Below, in pieces: positions 34,418 to 42,581 of a DNA stretch of 64,000 nucleotides; position 1 is the stretch's first letter; every line of letters begins with the position of its first letter. The DNA comes from Streptomyces sp. Root1304. GTDB lineage: Bacteria; Actinomycetota; Actinomycetes; Streptomycetales; Streptomycetaceae. Under the pieces are notes generated by a model. That model made no database searches and was not told where the DNA came from. It saw only the letters and a list, made by a program, of their open reading frames with translations. Both the position numbers and the translations under genes were made by a program. The stretch is from NCBI RefSeq assembly GCF_001426405.1, contig NZ_LMEP01000004.1, positions 124,001-188,000 of the forward strand. The letters are read 5' to 3'.

Positions 34418-35418
34418 GAGGCGACGCCTTCGTACGCGGGGAAGTGGCAGGCGGCCGGGTGGCCGTCCGGGCCGCCGAGGGCCGGGCGTTCGCCCGTGCA
34501 GCGCGCCCGCTCCTCCTCGGAACCGGCGGCGGCCCGGGAGCAGCGGGGTGCGAACGCGCAGCCCGGTGCCGGTGCGAGCAGCGACGGCGGGCTGCCCGGG
34601 ATCGCCCTCAGCGGGGCGTCGTCGGGGTCGTCGAGGCGGGGCAGCGAGTCGAGCAGGCCGCGGGTGTAGGGGTGGGCCGGGGACGCGAACAGGGCATCCA
34701 CCGGGGCGTGTTCGGCGGCCCGCCCGCCGTACATGACGAGCACGTCGTGGGCCACCCGGGCGACCACCCCGAGATCGTGGGTGATCATGACGACGGAGAG
34801 CCCCCGGTCCTGCTGGAGCCGGGCGATCAGATCCAGGATCTGGGCCTGGACGGTGACGTCGAGCGCGGTGGTGGGTTCGTCGGCGATGAGGAGGTCGGGT
34901 TCGCAGACGAGCGCCATCGCGATCATCACGCGCTGCCGCATGCCGCCGGAGAACTGGTGGGGGTACTCGCCGGCCCGGCGACGGGGTTCGGGGATGCCGA
35001 CCTCGGCGAGCGCCTCCACGGCCCGCTCGCGGGCGGCGGACCGCCGGGAGCCGAAGTGGACCCGGTGGTGCTCGGCGACCTGCTCGCCGACGGTGTAGTA
35101 GGGGTGGAGGCTGGACAGCGGGTCCTGGAAGATCATGGCCATCCGCCGGCCGCGGAGCCCGTTCAGCTCGCGGTCGGAGAGGCCGATCAGTTCCCGGCCG
35201 CCGAGGGTGACGGAGCCGGTGACCTCGGCGCCCGTGTGCAGCCCCATGACGGCCAGCGAGGTCACCGACTTCCCGGAGCCGGACTCGCCGACGATGCCGA
35301 GGGTGCGGCCGGGCAGCACGTCGAAGGCGAGGGAGTCGACGGCCCGGACGGGGCCGCGCTTCGTCGGGAAGGTGACCGTGAGGTCCCGTACCGACAGGAG
35401 GGAGGCGGAGTCGGCCAT
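34414..35418 (-). CDS. Peptide ABC transporter ATP-binding protein (DppD/OppD type)
   Basis: A 334-residue ATPase: Walker [12 protein letters not shown] near 42, Q-loop [16 protein letters not shown], signature FSGGMRQR, Walker [14 protein letters not shown]-loop THDLGV. The C-terminal OppD domain has [13 protein letters not shown] and CAFAPRC...C...ACHF cysteines. ATG 35418 overlaps the permease stop by one base (TGATG). It forms the ATPase heterodimer with the product of 33437-34417. Confidence 0.94.
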   Translation of the reverse strand: MADSASLLSVRDLTVTFPTKRGPVRAVDSLAFDVLPGRTLGIVGESGSGKSVTSLAVMGLHTGAEVTGSVTLGGRELIGLSDRELNGLRGRRMAMIFQDPLSSLHPYYTVGEQVAEHHRVHFGSRRSAARERAVEALAEVGIPEPRRRAGEYPHQFSGGMRQRVMIAMALVCEPDLLIADEPTTALDVTVQAQILDLIARLQQDRGLSVVMITHDLGVVARVAHDVLVMYGGRAAEHAPVDALFASPAHPYTRGLLDSLPRLDDPDDAPLRAIPGSPPSLLAPAPGCAFAPRCSRAAAGSEEERARCTGERPALGGPDGHPAACHFPAYEGVAS

Positions 35419-36404
35419 CAGTACCTCACTCGCGGGTCGACGACGGCGTACAGCAGGTCGACGGCCAGGTTGGCGACGACGATGAAGGTGGCGGCGAGCA
35501 GGGTCACGCCGAGGACGACCGGCTGGTCGCCGGTGGAGAGGGCGCCGTAGAAGAGGCGTCCGACTCCGGGCAGTCCGAAGATGGACTCGGTGATCACCGC
35601 ACCCGCGAGCAGCCCGCCCAGGTCCATCCCGAAGATGGTCAGGATCGGGGTCATGCCGGCCCGCAGGCCGTGCTTGACGACGACGGTGCGGCGCGGGAGG
35701 CCCTTGGCGCGGGCGGTCCGGATGTACGGCTCCGCCATGCTCTCGATCATCGAACTCCGGCTCTGCCGCGCGTACATGGCGGCGTACAGCAGGGCCAGCG
35801 CCAGCCAGGGGAGCAGCAGGTTGGAGGCCCAGGAGAACGGGTCGGACCCGAAGGGCACGTACTGCGGGTAGGGCAGCAGGCCGGTGACCCGGATCAGCCC
35901 GTAGATCAGCATCACCGAGGTGAAGTAGACGGGCAGCGAGGCGGCGGCGACCGCGCCGACCATCAGGACCCGGTCGGTGACGGTGTCCTTGCGGAGCGCG
36001 GCGGTGACGCCGGCGCCGAGGCCGAGCACCAGCCAGATCGCGGCGGCGCCCACGGCCAGCGAGGCGGAGACGGGCAGCCGGTCGACGAGGAGGTCCCACA
36101 CGCCCTGGCTGTTCTCGTAGGAGTAGCCGAGGCAGGGGAAGTCGCACTCCAGGGCGTACTGGCCGGTGCCCAGGGTGCGGCCGGTGAAGATGCCGGTGAC
36201 GAAGTCGGCGAACTGCCGCCAGAGCGGGGCGTCCAGGCCCATGTTGGCGCGGATGGCCTCCAGGCGGTCGGCGCTGCACGACTTGCCGCAGGCGGCGGCC
36301 GCGGGGTCGGAGGGGAGGACGTAGAAGATGGCGAAGGTGACGGCGGCGATGGCGAGCAGCACGCCGAGCACGCCGAGGAGCCGGCGGCCGAGGTAGAGGA
36401 TCAC
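35418..36404 (-). CDS. Peptide ABC transporter permease (DppB type)
   Basis: A 328-residue permease with six predicted helices. It begins [28 protein letters not shown], which is typical of DppB, has a periplasmic loop after helix 1 with a cysteine pair ([13 protein letters not shown]), and the cytoplasmic EAA-like loop [24 protein letters not shown]. It overlaps the upstream permease by 4 bp and the ATPase gene by 1 bp, so the operon is translationally coupled. Confidence 0.93.
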   Translation of the reverse strand: MILYLGRRLLGVLGVLLAIAAVTFAIFYVLPSDPAAAACGKSCSADRLEAIRANMGLDAPLWRQFADFVTGIFTGRTLGTGQYALECDFPCLGYSYENSQGVWDLLVDRLPVSASLAVGAAAIWLVLGLGAGVTAALRKDTVTDRVLMVGAVAAASLPVYFTSVMLIYGLIRVTGLLPYPQYVPFGSDPFSWASNLLLPWLALALLYAAMYARQSRSSMIESMAEPYIRTARAKGLPRRTVVVKHGLRAGMTPILTIFGMDLGGLLAGAVITESIFGLPGVGRLFYGALSTGDQPVVLGVTLLAATFIVVANLAVDLLYAVVDPRVRY

Positions 36405-37426
36405 GCGCCGCCTCCCCTCGGGTCGAGGACGTCGCGCAGCGTGTCCCCGAGGAGGGTGAACGCGAGCACGGTGAGGAACAGGCAGAGACTCGGGACGGCG
36501 AAGTACATGGGGTCCGTGTCGTAGTAGGCGACGCTCTCGGCGATCATCTGGCCCCAGGAGGGGGTCGGCGGACGGACGCCGACGCCGAGGTAGCTGAGGG
36601 CGGCCTCGGTGGCGATCATGCCGGGGACCATCAGCGTGGTGTAGGCGATGACGGGTCCCGCGACGCCAGGGAGGATGTCGCGGACGAGGATGCGCCAGGG
36701 GCCGGAGCCGCCGACGCGGGCGGCGTCGACGTACTCGCGGTGTTTGAGCGACAGGGTCTGGCCGCGGACGACCCGGGCGATGCCGGGCCAGCCGAAGAGG
36801 CCGATGACGGCGGTCATGAGGACGATCCGGTTGACGTCCCGGGCCACCGACATCATCGCGATCATGAAGATGAGGGAGGGGAAGGACATGGTGAGGTCCA
36901 TCAGCCGGGAGAGCACGGTGTCGGTGCGGCCGCCGAAGTAGCCGGCGGCGATGCCGGCCGCCGTCCCCGCGACGACGACGATCGCCGTCGCGGAGAAGGC
37001 GATGAGCAGCGACACCTGGGCGCCGTGCACGACCCGGGCGAACAGGTCGCGGCCGGTGATGGGTTCGACGCCGAGCCAGTGGTCGGCGGAGACGCCGCCG
37101 AGCGGACCGATGGGCAGGCCGCCCAGGTACGGGTCGACGGCGCTCTTGTCGAACTCGTCCGGGCCCCAGCCGCCCAGCGCGCTGAGCAGCGGGGCGGCCA
37201 CGGTGAGGAGCGCGAAGAACGCGACCACGCCGAGGGAGATCCGGGCGGAGGGACGGCGGCGCAGTTCGGCACGGACGAGCTGCCAGGGGCCGCCGGCCGC
37301 GCGGGTGGCGGGCGGGTTGGCGCTCTTGCGGAACCGGCCGGACCTGCCCGGTTTGCTCGGCTCGGTGGGTCCGGTGGAGGTGCGGGGTTCGTCGGGCTGG
37401 GTGGTGCCCGTGGTGTCGATGGTCAT
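36401..37426 (-). CDS. Peptide ABC transporter permease (DppC type)
   Basis: A 341-residue permease. An unusual polar N-terminus of about 45 residues (Thr/Pro/Gly-rich, MTIDTTGTTQPDEPRTST) precedes the OppC N-terminal segment (LVRAELRRRPSARISLGVVAFFALLTVA). The core has six helices and the EAA loop VDAARVGGSGPWRILVRDILPG. Its start region is a 29-bp tandem duplication: a 10-codon reading frame just upstream ends in TGA that overlaps this ATG (ATGA). It partners the DppB-type permease. Confidence 0.93.
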   Translation of the reverse strand: MTIDTTGTTQPDEPRTSTGPTEPSKPGRSGRFRKSANPPATRAAGGPWQLVRAELRRRPSARISLGVVAFFALLTVAAPLLSALGGWGPDEFDKSAVDPYLGGLPIGPLGGVSADHWLGVEPITGRDLFARVVHGAQVSLLIAFSATAIVVVAGTAAGIAAGYFGGRTDTVLSRLMDLTMSFPSLIFMIAMMSVARDVNRIVLMTAVIGLFGWPGIARVVRGQTLSLKHREYVDAARVGGSGPWRILVRDILPGVAGPVIAYTTLMVPGMIATEAALSYLGVGVRPPTPSWGQMIAESVAYYDTDPMYFAVPSLCLFLTVLAFTLLGDTLRDVLDPRGGGA

Positions 37427-37456
37427 CGGGTGGTGCCCGTCGTGTCGGTGGTCATC
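37399..37456 (-). repeat. 29-bp tandem duplication spanning the dppC-type start codon
   Basis: 37399-37427 and 37428-37456 are adjacent 29-bp copies differing at two positions; each contains the plus-strand GGTGGTGCCCGT and GGTCATC. Each carries an ATG on the minus strand (37426-37424 and 37455-37453). Because 29 is not a multiple of 3, the two ATGs are in different frames. Confidence 0.85.
37423..37455 (-). CDS. Possible 10-residue leader peptide before the DppC-type permease
   Basis: The upstream copy of the duplicated start encodes MTTDTTGTTR and stops at TGA 37425-37423, overlapping the permease ATG by 4 bp. It nearly repeats the permease N-terminus MTIDTTGTTQ. It starts 11 bp after the binding-protein stop. 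A weak GAG lies upstream. It could couple translation between the binding protein and permease, or be a by-product of the duplication. Confidence 0.4.
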   Translation of the reverse strand: MTTDTTGTTR

Positions 37457-37466
37457 GGGCCGGTTC

Positions 37467-39212
37467 TCAGTTCGAGCTCTTCGACGGGTCCTTGAGGCCG
37501 ACGGTCGCGTAGTCGATCTGCCCGCTCCAGGAGATGTGGCCGTAGGCGCCGGCGATGTTGGTACCGACGAGGAGGGAGCGGCGCTTCATGGCTCCGGGGG
37601 CGACCGGGGCCTTGGCGAGGATCTGTCCGTCGAGCTCCTGCCACGCCTTGTTGGCCCGGTCGCCGTCGGTCATGGCGGCGATCTCGTCCATCCGCTTCAT
37701 GACGGCGTCGTCCTTGAAGAGGGAGTGGTTGCCGGCGTTGCCCTTCTCCTTGATGTAGCGGCCGTCGAAGACGAAGGGGAGGAAGGTGGTGCCGGAGGGG
37801 AAGTCGGGGCACCAGCCGGTGTAGACGAGGTCCGTGCGGTTCTTGGTGTCGCCGATGGTGTCGTAGAAGGCGGACGGGTCGACGGTCTCGATGGTCACCT
37901 TGATGCCGGCCCGGCCCAGGGACTGCTGGATGGCCTCACCGATCGCCTTGTCGTTGATGGAGACGGTGAGGCTGGTGGAGAAGCCGCCGGCCTTTCCGGC
38001 CTCCTTGAGCAGCTGCTTGGCCTTCTCGGGGTCGCCGGAGAGCGGGATCTTCAGGGTGTCGGGCTGCTTTCCGCCGGTGAAGAGGGAGCCGGGCATGGCG
38101 GCGCTGGAGGCGTCGGTGACGGCCGGGCCGCCGGTGGCGGTGACGATCGCCTCCCGGTCGAGGGCCCACTGCACGGCCTGGCGGACCTTCACGTTGTCGA
38201 AGGGGGCGCGGCCGGTGTGCATCTGGACCATCTCGGTACAGCTGCTGGACTCGGCGAGCAGCCGGGCCTTGACATCGGCCTTGGTGAGCACCTTGGAGAT
38301 GGATTCGGGGCGGAGCTGGGCCCAGGGGACGGCGGAGGCGTCGGAGCCGGAGGAGGCGATGAGCCGGTCGTCGATCTGGTTGCCCTTGAGGCCCATGGTG
38401 ACGACGATCCGGTCCGGGTACGCCTTGCGGACGGAGTCGCTCTTCGGGTCCCAGTGGGTGTTGCGGACCAGGACGATCTGCTTGTCACGGGCGTACGTGT
38501 CGATCTTGTACGGTCCCGAGGAGAACGGGCGGTTGTCGTACTGGGGGCCCTTGTCCTGCTTCGGCGGCACGGGGGCGAAGGTCGGCAGGGTGGCGGCGAA
38601 GGGGAACTCGGCGAAGGCCGTGTGGAGTTCGAAGACGATCGTGCGGGCGTCGGGTGTCTTCACGGAGTCGAGGTGCTTGCCCTGGGCAGGCCCCTGGTAC
38701 CCCTTGGCGCCGGCGAGGTAGCGGGCCGCGTAGTCGGGGCCGCCGGGCAGGTCGGGGGAGAAGGACCGCTCCACGTTGTACTTGATGTCCTGCGCGGTGA
38801 TCGGGGTGCCGTCCTCGTACTTCAGGCCCGGCTTGAGGCGGAAGGTCCAGGTCTTGGCGCCGTTGGACGGGGTGCCGAGGTTCTCGGCGAGGTCGGGGAC
38901 CAGTTCGCTGCCGCCGGCGCCGGGTGCCGCCTTGTAGGTGACCAGGGTGCGGTAGAGCAGCCGGGTGCCGAAGTCCATGTCGGGCATCACCCAGTTGCGG
39001 GCCGGGTCGAGGTGGGTGAAGTCCTGGTTGGAGAGGACGCTGAGCGTGCCGCCCTTCTGCGGGGTGCCGCCGAGGACCGTTCCCACGGTGGTGGTCGCGG
39101 GGTTCTTGCCGGTCCGGGCGCCGCCGGACTTCTCTCCGCCGGAGCAGCCGGTCACGGCCAGGGTCAGGGTCGTCACCAAGGCGGTGGCCAGGACGTACGT
39201 GCGCTTGTTCAT
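37467..39212 (-). CDS. Peptide ABC transporter substrate-binding lipoprotein (family 5)
   Basis: A 581-residue extracellular solute-binding protein of the DppA/OppA family. The lipoprotein signal MNKRTYVLATALVTTLTLAVTGC gives a lipid-modified Cys at 23. The fold signatures include TLSVLSNQDFTHLDPARNW and WTFRLKPGLKYEDGTPITAQDIKYNVERSF near 160-190. GGAG precedes the ATG. First gene of the five-gene importer, divergent from the D-hydroxyproline dehydrogenase and driven by promoter B, which nearly duplicates the promoter at 31389. This suggests uptake of hydroxyproline-containing peptides, as from collagen or plant walls (inferred). Confidence 0.93.
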   Translation of the reverse strand: MNKRTYVLATALVTTLTLAVTGCSGGEKSGGARTGKNPATTTVGTVLGGTPQKGGTLSVLSNQDFTHLDPARNWVMPDMDFGTRLLYRTLVTYKAAPGAGGSELVPDLAENLGTPSNGAKTWTFRLKPGLKYEDGTPITAQDIKYNVERSFSPDLPGGPDYAARYLAGAKGYQGPAQGKHLDSVKTPDARTIVFELHTAFAEFPFAATLPTFAPVPPKQDKGPQYDNRPFSSGPYKIDTYARDKQIVLVRNTHWDPKSDSVRKAYPDRIVVTMGLKGNQIDDRLIASSGSDASAVPWAQLRPESISKVLTKADVKARLLAESSSCTEMVQMHTGRAPFDNVKVRQAVQWALDREAIVTATGGPAVTDASSAAMPGSLFTGGKQPDTLKIPLSGDPEKAKQLLKEAGKAGGFSTSLTVSINDKAIGEAIQQSLGRAGIKVTIETVDPSAFYDTIGDTKNRTDLVYTGWCPDFPSGTTFLPFVFDGRYIKEKGNAGNHSLFKDDAVMKRMDEIAAMTDGDRANKAWQELDGQILAKAPVAPGAMKRRSLLVGTNIAGAYGHISWSGQIDYATVGLKDPSKSSN

Positions 39213-39256
39213 GGGTGGTCACTCCGTGGAACAGTCGGACAGCCGCAGGCAGCTGG

Positions 39257-39297
39257 AATGTGACCGGTAACATAGTAATGTGAAATTGCACTGACAA
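39257..39297 (-). promoter_or_regulatory. Promoter-operator B (importer operon)
   Basis: Minus strand: TTGTCA (39297-39292), 17-bp spacer, TATGTT (39274-39269), about 50 bp before the binding-protein ATG. The spacer carries TAATGTGAAATT (plus 39276-39287). AATGTGA occurs twice on the plus strand, 39257-39263 and 39277-39283, 20 bp apart, near the start point and inside the promoter. It matches promoter A at 26 of 27 bases. Confidence 0.78.
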
Positions 39298-39381
39298 GGT
39301 ATCGGGAGGGCCGTTACCCATCCGTGTCCGGAGGGTGTCGCGGCGATGTCGCCGCATCGGCGATGCTCCCGGTCGGGGGTC

Positions 39382-39412
39382 TTGGCAGGGCCAGTGCAAT
39401 GTGAAATATTAC
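39382..39412 (+). promoter_or_regulatory. Promoter-operator C (D-hydroxyproline dehydrogenase)
   Basis: TTGGCA (39382-39387), 17-bp spacer, AATATT (39405-39410), then 6 nt to GTG 39417: this would give a leaderless mRNA. AATGTGAAATATT at 39398-39410 overlaps the -10 and shares AATGTGAAAT with promoters A and B. The -10 lacks the usual first T, so the promoter call is less sure than the motif. Confidence 0.6.
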
Positions 39413-39416
39413 TGCG

Positions 39417-40568
39417 GTGCCCACGAGACAAACCTCGGACGTCATCGTCATCGGCGCCGGCGTCGTCGGCGCGGCGTGCGCCCACTACGCGGCCCTCGCC
39501 GGCCTCTCCGTCACCGTCGTCGACCGCGGCTCCGTCGCGGGCGGCACGACCGGAGCGGGCGAGGGCAACCTCCTGGTCTCCGACAAGGAGCCGGGCCCCG
39601 AACTCGAACTCGCCCTCCTCTCCACCACGCTGTGGACCGAACTCGCCGAGCGGCTCCCGCCGACCGTCGAGTACGAGGCCAAGGGCGGCCTCGTCGTCGC
39701 CTCCGGCGAGACGGGACTGAGCGCCCTGCGTGAGTTCGCGGCCCACCAGGAGAAGTCGGGCGTCATCGCGCACGAGGTGCCGGGTGACCGGCTCCACGAC
39801 CTGGAGCCCCACCTCGCACCGGGCCTCACCGGCGGATTCCACTATCCACAGGACTCCCAGGTGATGCCCGCCCATGCTGCCGCGCGGCTGCTCAGCACCG
39901 CCGGCGACCGGGTCCGCCTCGCGCTGGGGGAGGAGGTCACCGGCCTCCTCACCGGCGCGGGCGGAGCGGTCCGCGGAGTGCGGACCGCGACCCGCGAACT
40001 CCACGCGCCCCACGTGGTGAACGCCGCCGGGACCTGGGGCGGCGCCGTCGCCGAACTCGCCGGTGTCGACCTGCCCGTACTGCCCCGCAGGGGCTTCGTC
40101 CTCGTCACCGAACCGCTGCCGCGCGTCGTCCGCCACAAGGTGTACGCCGCCGACTACGTGGCCGACGTGGCCAGCGGCTCCGCCGCCCTCCAGACCTCCG
40201 CGGTCGTCGAGGGCACCCCGGCGGGACCCGTCCTCATCGGCGCCAGCCGGGAGCGCGTCGGATTCGACCGGAGCCTGTCCACCGAGGTGCTGCGCCGCCT
40301 CGCCGCCGGTGCCACCTCGCTGTTCCCCGTCCTCGGCACCGTACGGGCCATCCGGACCTACCTCGGCTTCCGCCCCTACCTGCCCGACCACCTGCCCGCC
40401 ATCGGACCCGACCCCCGGGTCCCCGGGCTGCTGCACGCCTGCGGACACGAGGGCGCGGGCATCGGGCTCGCGCCGGTGACCGGGCAGATCGTCGCCGCCT
40501 GCCTGACCGGCGCCGAACCTCCCCTCGACATCCGCCCGTTCCGACCCGAGCGCTTCGCCACCGCCTGA
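39417..40568 (+). CDS. FAD-dependent oxidoreductase (DAO family), probable D-hydroxyproline dehydrogenase catalytic subunit
   Basis: A 383-residue D-amino-acid-oxidase/sarcosine-oxidase-beta-like flavoprotein. The FAD-binding motif VIGAGVVGAACAHYAA begins at residue 11, SVAGGTTGAGEGN lies near 39-51, and the C-terminal FAD segment IRTYLGFRPYLPDHLPAIGPDPRVPGLLHACGHEGAGIGLAP is intact. GTG 39417 has no ribosome site and follows a -10 by 6 nt. With the 2Fe-2S and second flavoprotein genes that follow, it resembles the three-part LhpBEF-type dehydrogenase that oxidises cis-4-hydroxy-D-proline to a pyrroline carboxylate (from memory). A proline or sarcosine dehydrogenase is the alternative. Confidence 0.88.
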   Translation: MPTRQTSDVIVIGAGVVGAACAHYAALAGLSVTVVDRGSVAGGTTGAGEGNLLVSDKEPGPELELALLSTTLWTELAERLPPTVEYEAKGGLVVASGETGLSALREFAAHQEKSGVIAHEVPGDRLHDLEPHLAPGLTGGFHYPQDSQVMPAHAAARLLSTAGDRVRLALGEEVTGLLTGAGGAVRGVRTATRELHAPHVVNAAGTWGGAVAELAGVDLPVLPRRGFVLVTEPLPRVVRHKVYAADYVADVASGSAALQTSAVVEGTPAGPVLIGASRERVGFDRSLSTEVLRRLAAGATSLFPVLGTVRAIRTYLGFRPYLPDHLPAIGPDPRVPGLLHACGHEGAGIGLAPVTGQIVAACLTGAEPPLDIRPFRPERFATA

Positions 40569-40599
40569 GGCGCGCCCCACCGTCACGAGAGGAGGGCCC

Positions 40600-40914
40600 G
40601 TGGCCCGCACCCCCACCGACCTGGTCGGTGCACAGCCCGACCCGCCGTTCGAGATCACCTTCGACGGCAGGCGGGTCACCGCCCTGCCCGGCCAGACCGT
40701 CGCCGCCGCCCTGTGGGGCGCGGGCATCCTGGCCTGGCGCACCACCAGGGACGGCGGCCGGCCGCGCGGCGCCTTCTGCGGCATCGGCCAGTGCTACGAC
40801 TGCCTCGCCACCGTCAACGGCGAGCCCAACCGGCGCGCCTGTCTGGTCCCCGCCCGCCCCGGCGACGCGATCACCACCCAGGAAGGACACGGCCATGACC
40901 GCCTCGGCGTCTGA
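40600..40914 (+). CDS. (2Fe-2S)-binding small subunit of a heteromeric amine dehydrogenase
   Basis: A 104-residue ferredoxin-fold protein of the HcnA/SoxA N-terminal type. Cluster ligands are Cys60, Cys65 and Cys68 (AFCGIGQCYDC) and Cys81 (RRACLVP). GTG 40600 follows GAGGAGG. It overlaps the alpha subunit gene by 20 bp. It should shuttle electrons between the two flavoprotein subunits of the dehydrogenase. Confidence 0.9.
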   Translation: MARTPTDLVGAQPDPPFEITFDGRRVTALPGQTVAAALWGAGILAWRTTRDGGRPRGAFCGIGQCYDCLATVNGEPNRRACLVPARPGDAITTQEGHGHDRLGV

Positions 40915-42427
40915 GCCGAAGGACCCGGCGGCGACCGGACCCGTGGACCCGGCCGCGCCCGGTGCGGGCCCGCGCCCCGACGGGCCGTACGACCTCGTCG
41001 TGGTCGGCGCGGGCTCCGCCGGGCTCGCCGGAGCGGTCACCGCCGCCGAACTCGGCCTCTCCGTCGCCCTCCTGGACTCCTCGACCCAGCCCGGCGGGCA
41101 GTTCTACCGGCACCCGGCGCCCGCCCTCGGCGCCGTACGCCCCGAAGCGCTGCACCACGACTGGTCCGCCTTCGCCGGCCTGCGCCGACGCCTGGCGGAG
41201 AGCGACGTCGACCATCTGACCGGCCACCACGTGTGGACGGTGGTGAAGGAGGCCGACGGGAGCTGGGCCGCGCACGCGGTCACCGGCGCCGACGGTACGG
41301 CGGAGGCACCCGTCCGGGTCCGCGCCCGCGCGCTGCTGCTCGCCACCGGCGCGTACGAGCGCCAGCTGCCCTTCCCCGGCTGGACCCTGCCCGGAGTGGT
41401 GGGCGCCGGGGGAGCGCAGGCCATGCTCAAGTCCGGGCTCGTGCTGCCCGGCCGCCGGGTGGTCGTGGCCGGCAGCGGACCGCTGCTGCTCGCCGTCGCC
41501 TCCTCGCTCGCCTCGGCGGGCGCGCGGGTGCCGGCGGTCGTCGAGGCGGCCGGATACCTGCGGTACGCCCGTACTCCCCGTGCCCTCCTCACCAACCCGC
41601 GCAAGGCCGTCGAGGCCCTCGTGCACGGCGCCGCACTGGCCCGGCACCGGGTGCCCGTACGGCTGCGCAGCGCGGTGACCGAGGTGCACGGCACCGACCG
41701 GGTGGAGGCCGTCACGGTCTCCCGCCTGGACCGCGACTGGCGGCCCGTACCGGGGGCGGGCCGCCGGATCGCGTGCGACGCGCTCGCCGTCGGACACGGC
41801 CTCGTGCCCCAGATCGAGCTGGCCACGGCGGTCGGCTGCGCCGCCCGCGCGCTGCCGGACGGAACGCTGGGCCTGGTCCTGGACGACCTCCAGGAGAGCT
41901 CGGTCCCGGGGCTGTGGGCCGCGGGCGAGACCGGCGGCGTGGGAGGCGCCGAACTCGCCCGTACCGAAGGCGAGCTGGCCGGGAGGGCGATCGCCGCCCG
42001 GCTGCTCGGCCGCCGCGCCGGTGCGCGGCCGGCGGCCGGGGCGGTCGCGGGACTCCGGCGCCGCCGGGACCGGATGCGGGCCTTCGCCGACGTGATGTCC
42101 GCCGCGCACGCCCCCGGCCCCGGCTGGCCCGGCTGGCTGGCCGACGACACGGACGTGTGCCGCTGCGAGGAGGTCCCCGCGGGCCGCATCCGCGAGGCGG
42201 TCGACGAGCTGGGGGCGCGCGACGCCCGCACCGTCAAACTCCTCACCCGGGCCGGCATGGGGTGGTGTCAGGGCCGGATGTGCGCAACGGCCGTGGCCTG
42301 CCTCGCGGCCCGTGGCGGCACCCCCGAACCGCCCGCCGAGCGGCGCCCGTTCGCCGTGCCCGTACCGCTGGCGACGCTCGCCGCGCTGGACGGGACGGCG
42401 GACGGAAATGCCGAACCCTCCCGGTAG
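40895..42427 (+). CDS. FAD/NAD(P)-type oxidoreductase large subunit with C-terminal 2Fe-2S domain
   Basis: A 510-residue flavoprotein related to HcnB and the sarcosine oxidase alpha N-terminal part. The first dinucleotide motif VVGAGSAGLAGAVTAAELG starts near 35 and the second, VVVAGSGPLLLAVASSLA, near 190. The C-terminal BFD-like domain has Cys422-x-Cys424 and Cys458-x4-Cys463 (CQGRMC). ATG 40895 follows AGGAAGG. It passes electrons from the DAO-like subunit to an acceptor. A hairpin terminator follows at 42441. Confidence 0.9.
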   Translation: MTASASEPKDPAATGPVDPAAPGAGPRPDGPYDLVVVGAGSAGLAGAVTAAELGLSVALLDSSTQPGGQFYRHPAPALGAVRPEALHHDWSAFAGLRRRLAESDVDHLTGHHVWTVVKEADGSWAAHAVTGADGTAEAPVRVRARALLLATGAYERQLPFPGWTLPGVVGAGGAQAMLKSGLVLPGRRVVVAGSGPLLLAVASSLASAGARVPAVVEAAGYLRYARTPRALLTNPRKAVEALVHGAALARHRVPVRLRSAVTEVHGTDRVEAVTVSRLDRDWRPVPGAGRRIACDALAVGHGLVPQIELATAVGCAARALPDGTLGLVLDDLQESSVPGLWAAGETGGVGGAELARTEGELAGRAIAARLLGRRAGARPAAGAVAGLRRRRDRMRAFADVMSAAHAPGPGWPGWLADDTDVCRCEEVPAGRIREAVDELGARDARTVKLLTRAGMGWCQGRMCATAVACLAARGGTPEPPAERRPFAVPVPLATLAALDGTADGNAEPSR

Positions 42428-42440
42428 CGGTTCGGGCGAC

Positions 42441-42476
42441 GCTGCCGGCGGCGGCCGGGACGCCGCCGCCGGCAGC
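42441..42476 (+). terminator. Hairpin terminator after the dehydrogenase genes
   Basis: GCTGCCGGCGGCGGC (42441-42455) and GCCGCCGCCGGCAGC (42462-42476) form a perfect 15-bp stem with a 6-nt loop, 13 bp after the stop. It separates the dehydrogenase operon from promoter D. Confidence 0.85.
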
Positions 42477-42523
42477 GGCATGGAAAGCCCTTCCGAAGAA
42501 CCCCGAAAGTCGGTGGAGACCCC

Positions 42524-42564
42524 TTGCGGGCTCCCCCTTCCCTGTTAGTAAAATGTCACACATT
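42524..42564 (+). promoter_or_regulatory. Promoter-operator D (deaminase-epimerase-aldehyde dehydrogenase operon)
   Basis: TTGCGG (42524-42529) and TAAAAT (42549-42554) form a weak promoter with a 19-bp spacer. AATGT-CAC-ACATT (42552-42564) is a perfect palindrome starting within the -10 and covering the expected start point. It is the most symmetric member of the AATGTnA / TnACATT family in this locus and has the size expected for an FCD-type GntR dimer. Confidence 0.65.
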
Positions 42565-42581
42565 ACAGAAAGGTCGTCGAG

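Noticed and set aside
39289..39297. TTGTCAGTG on the minus strand before the importer operon, resembling the RecA-independent damage promoter
   Set aside because: No TAnnnT hexamer stands 8 nt downstream; the fitting -10 is TATGTT at 17 nt from TTGTCA, as in the sister promoter at 31389, which has TTGTCAGTA.
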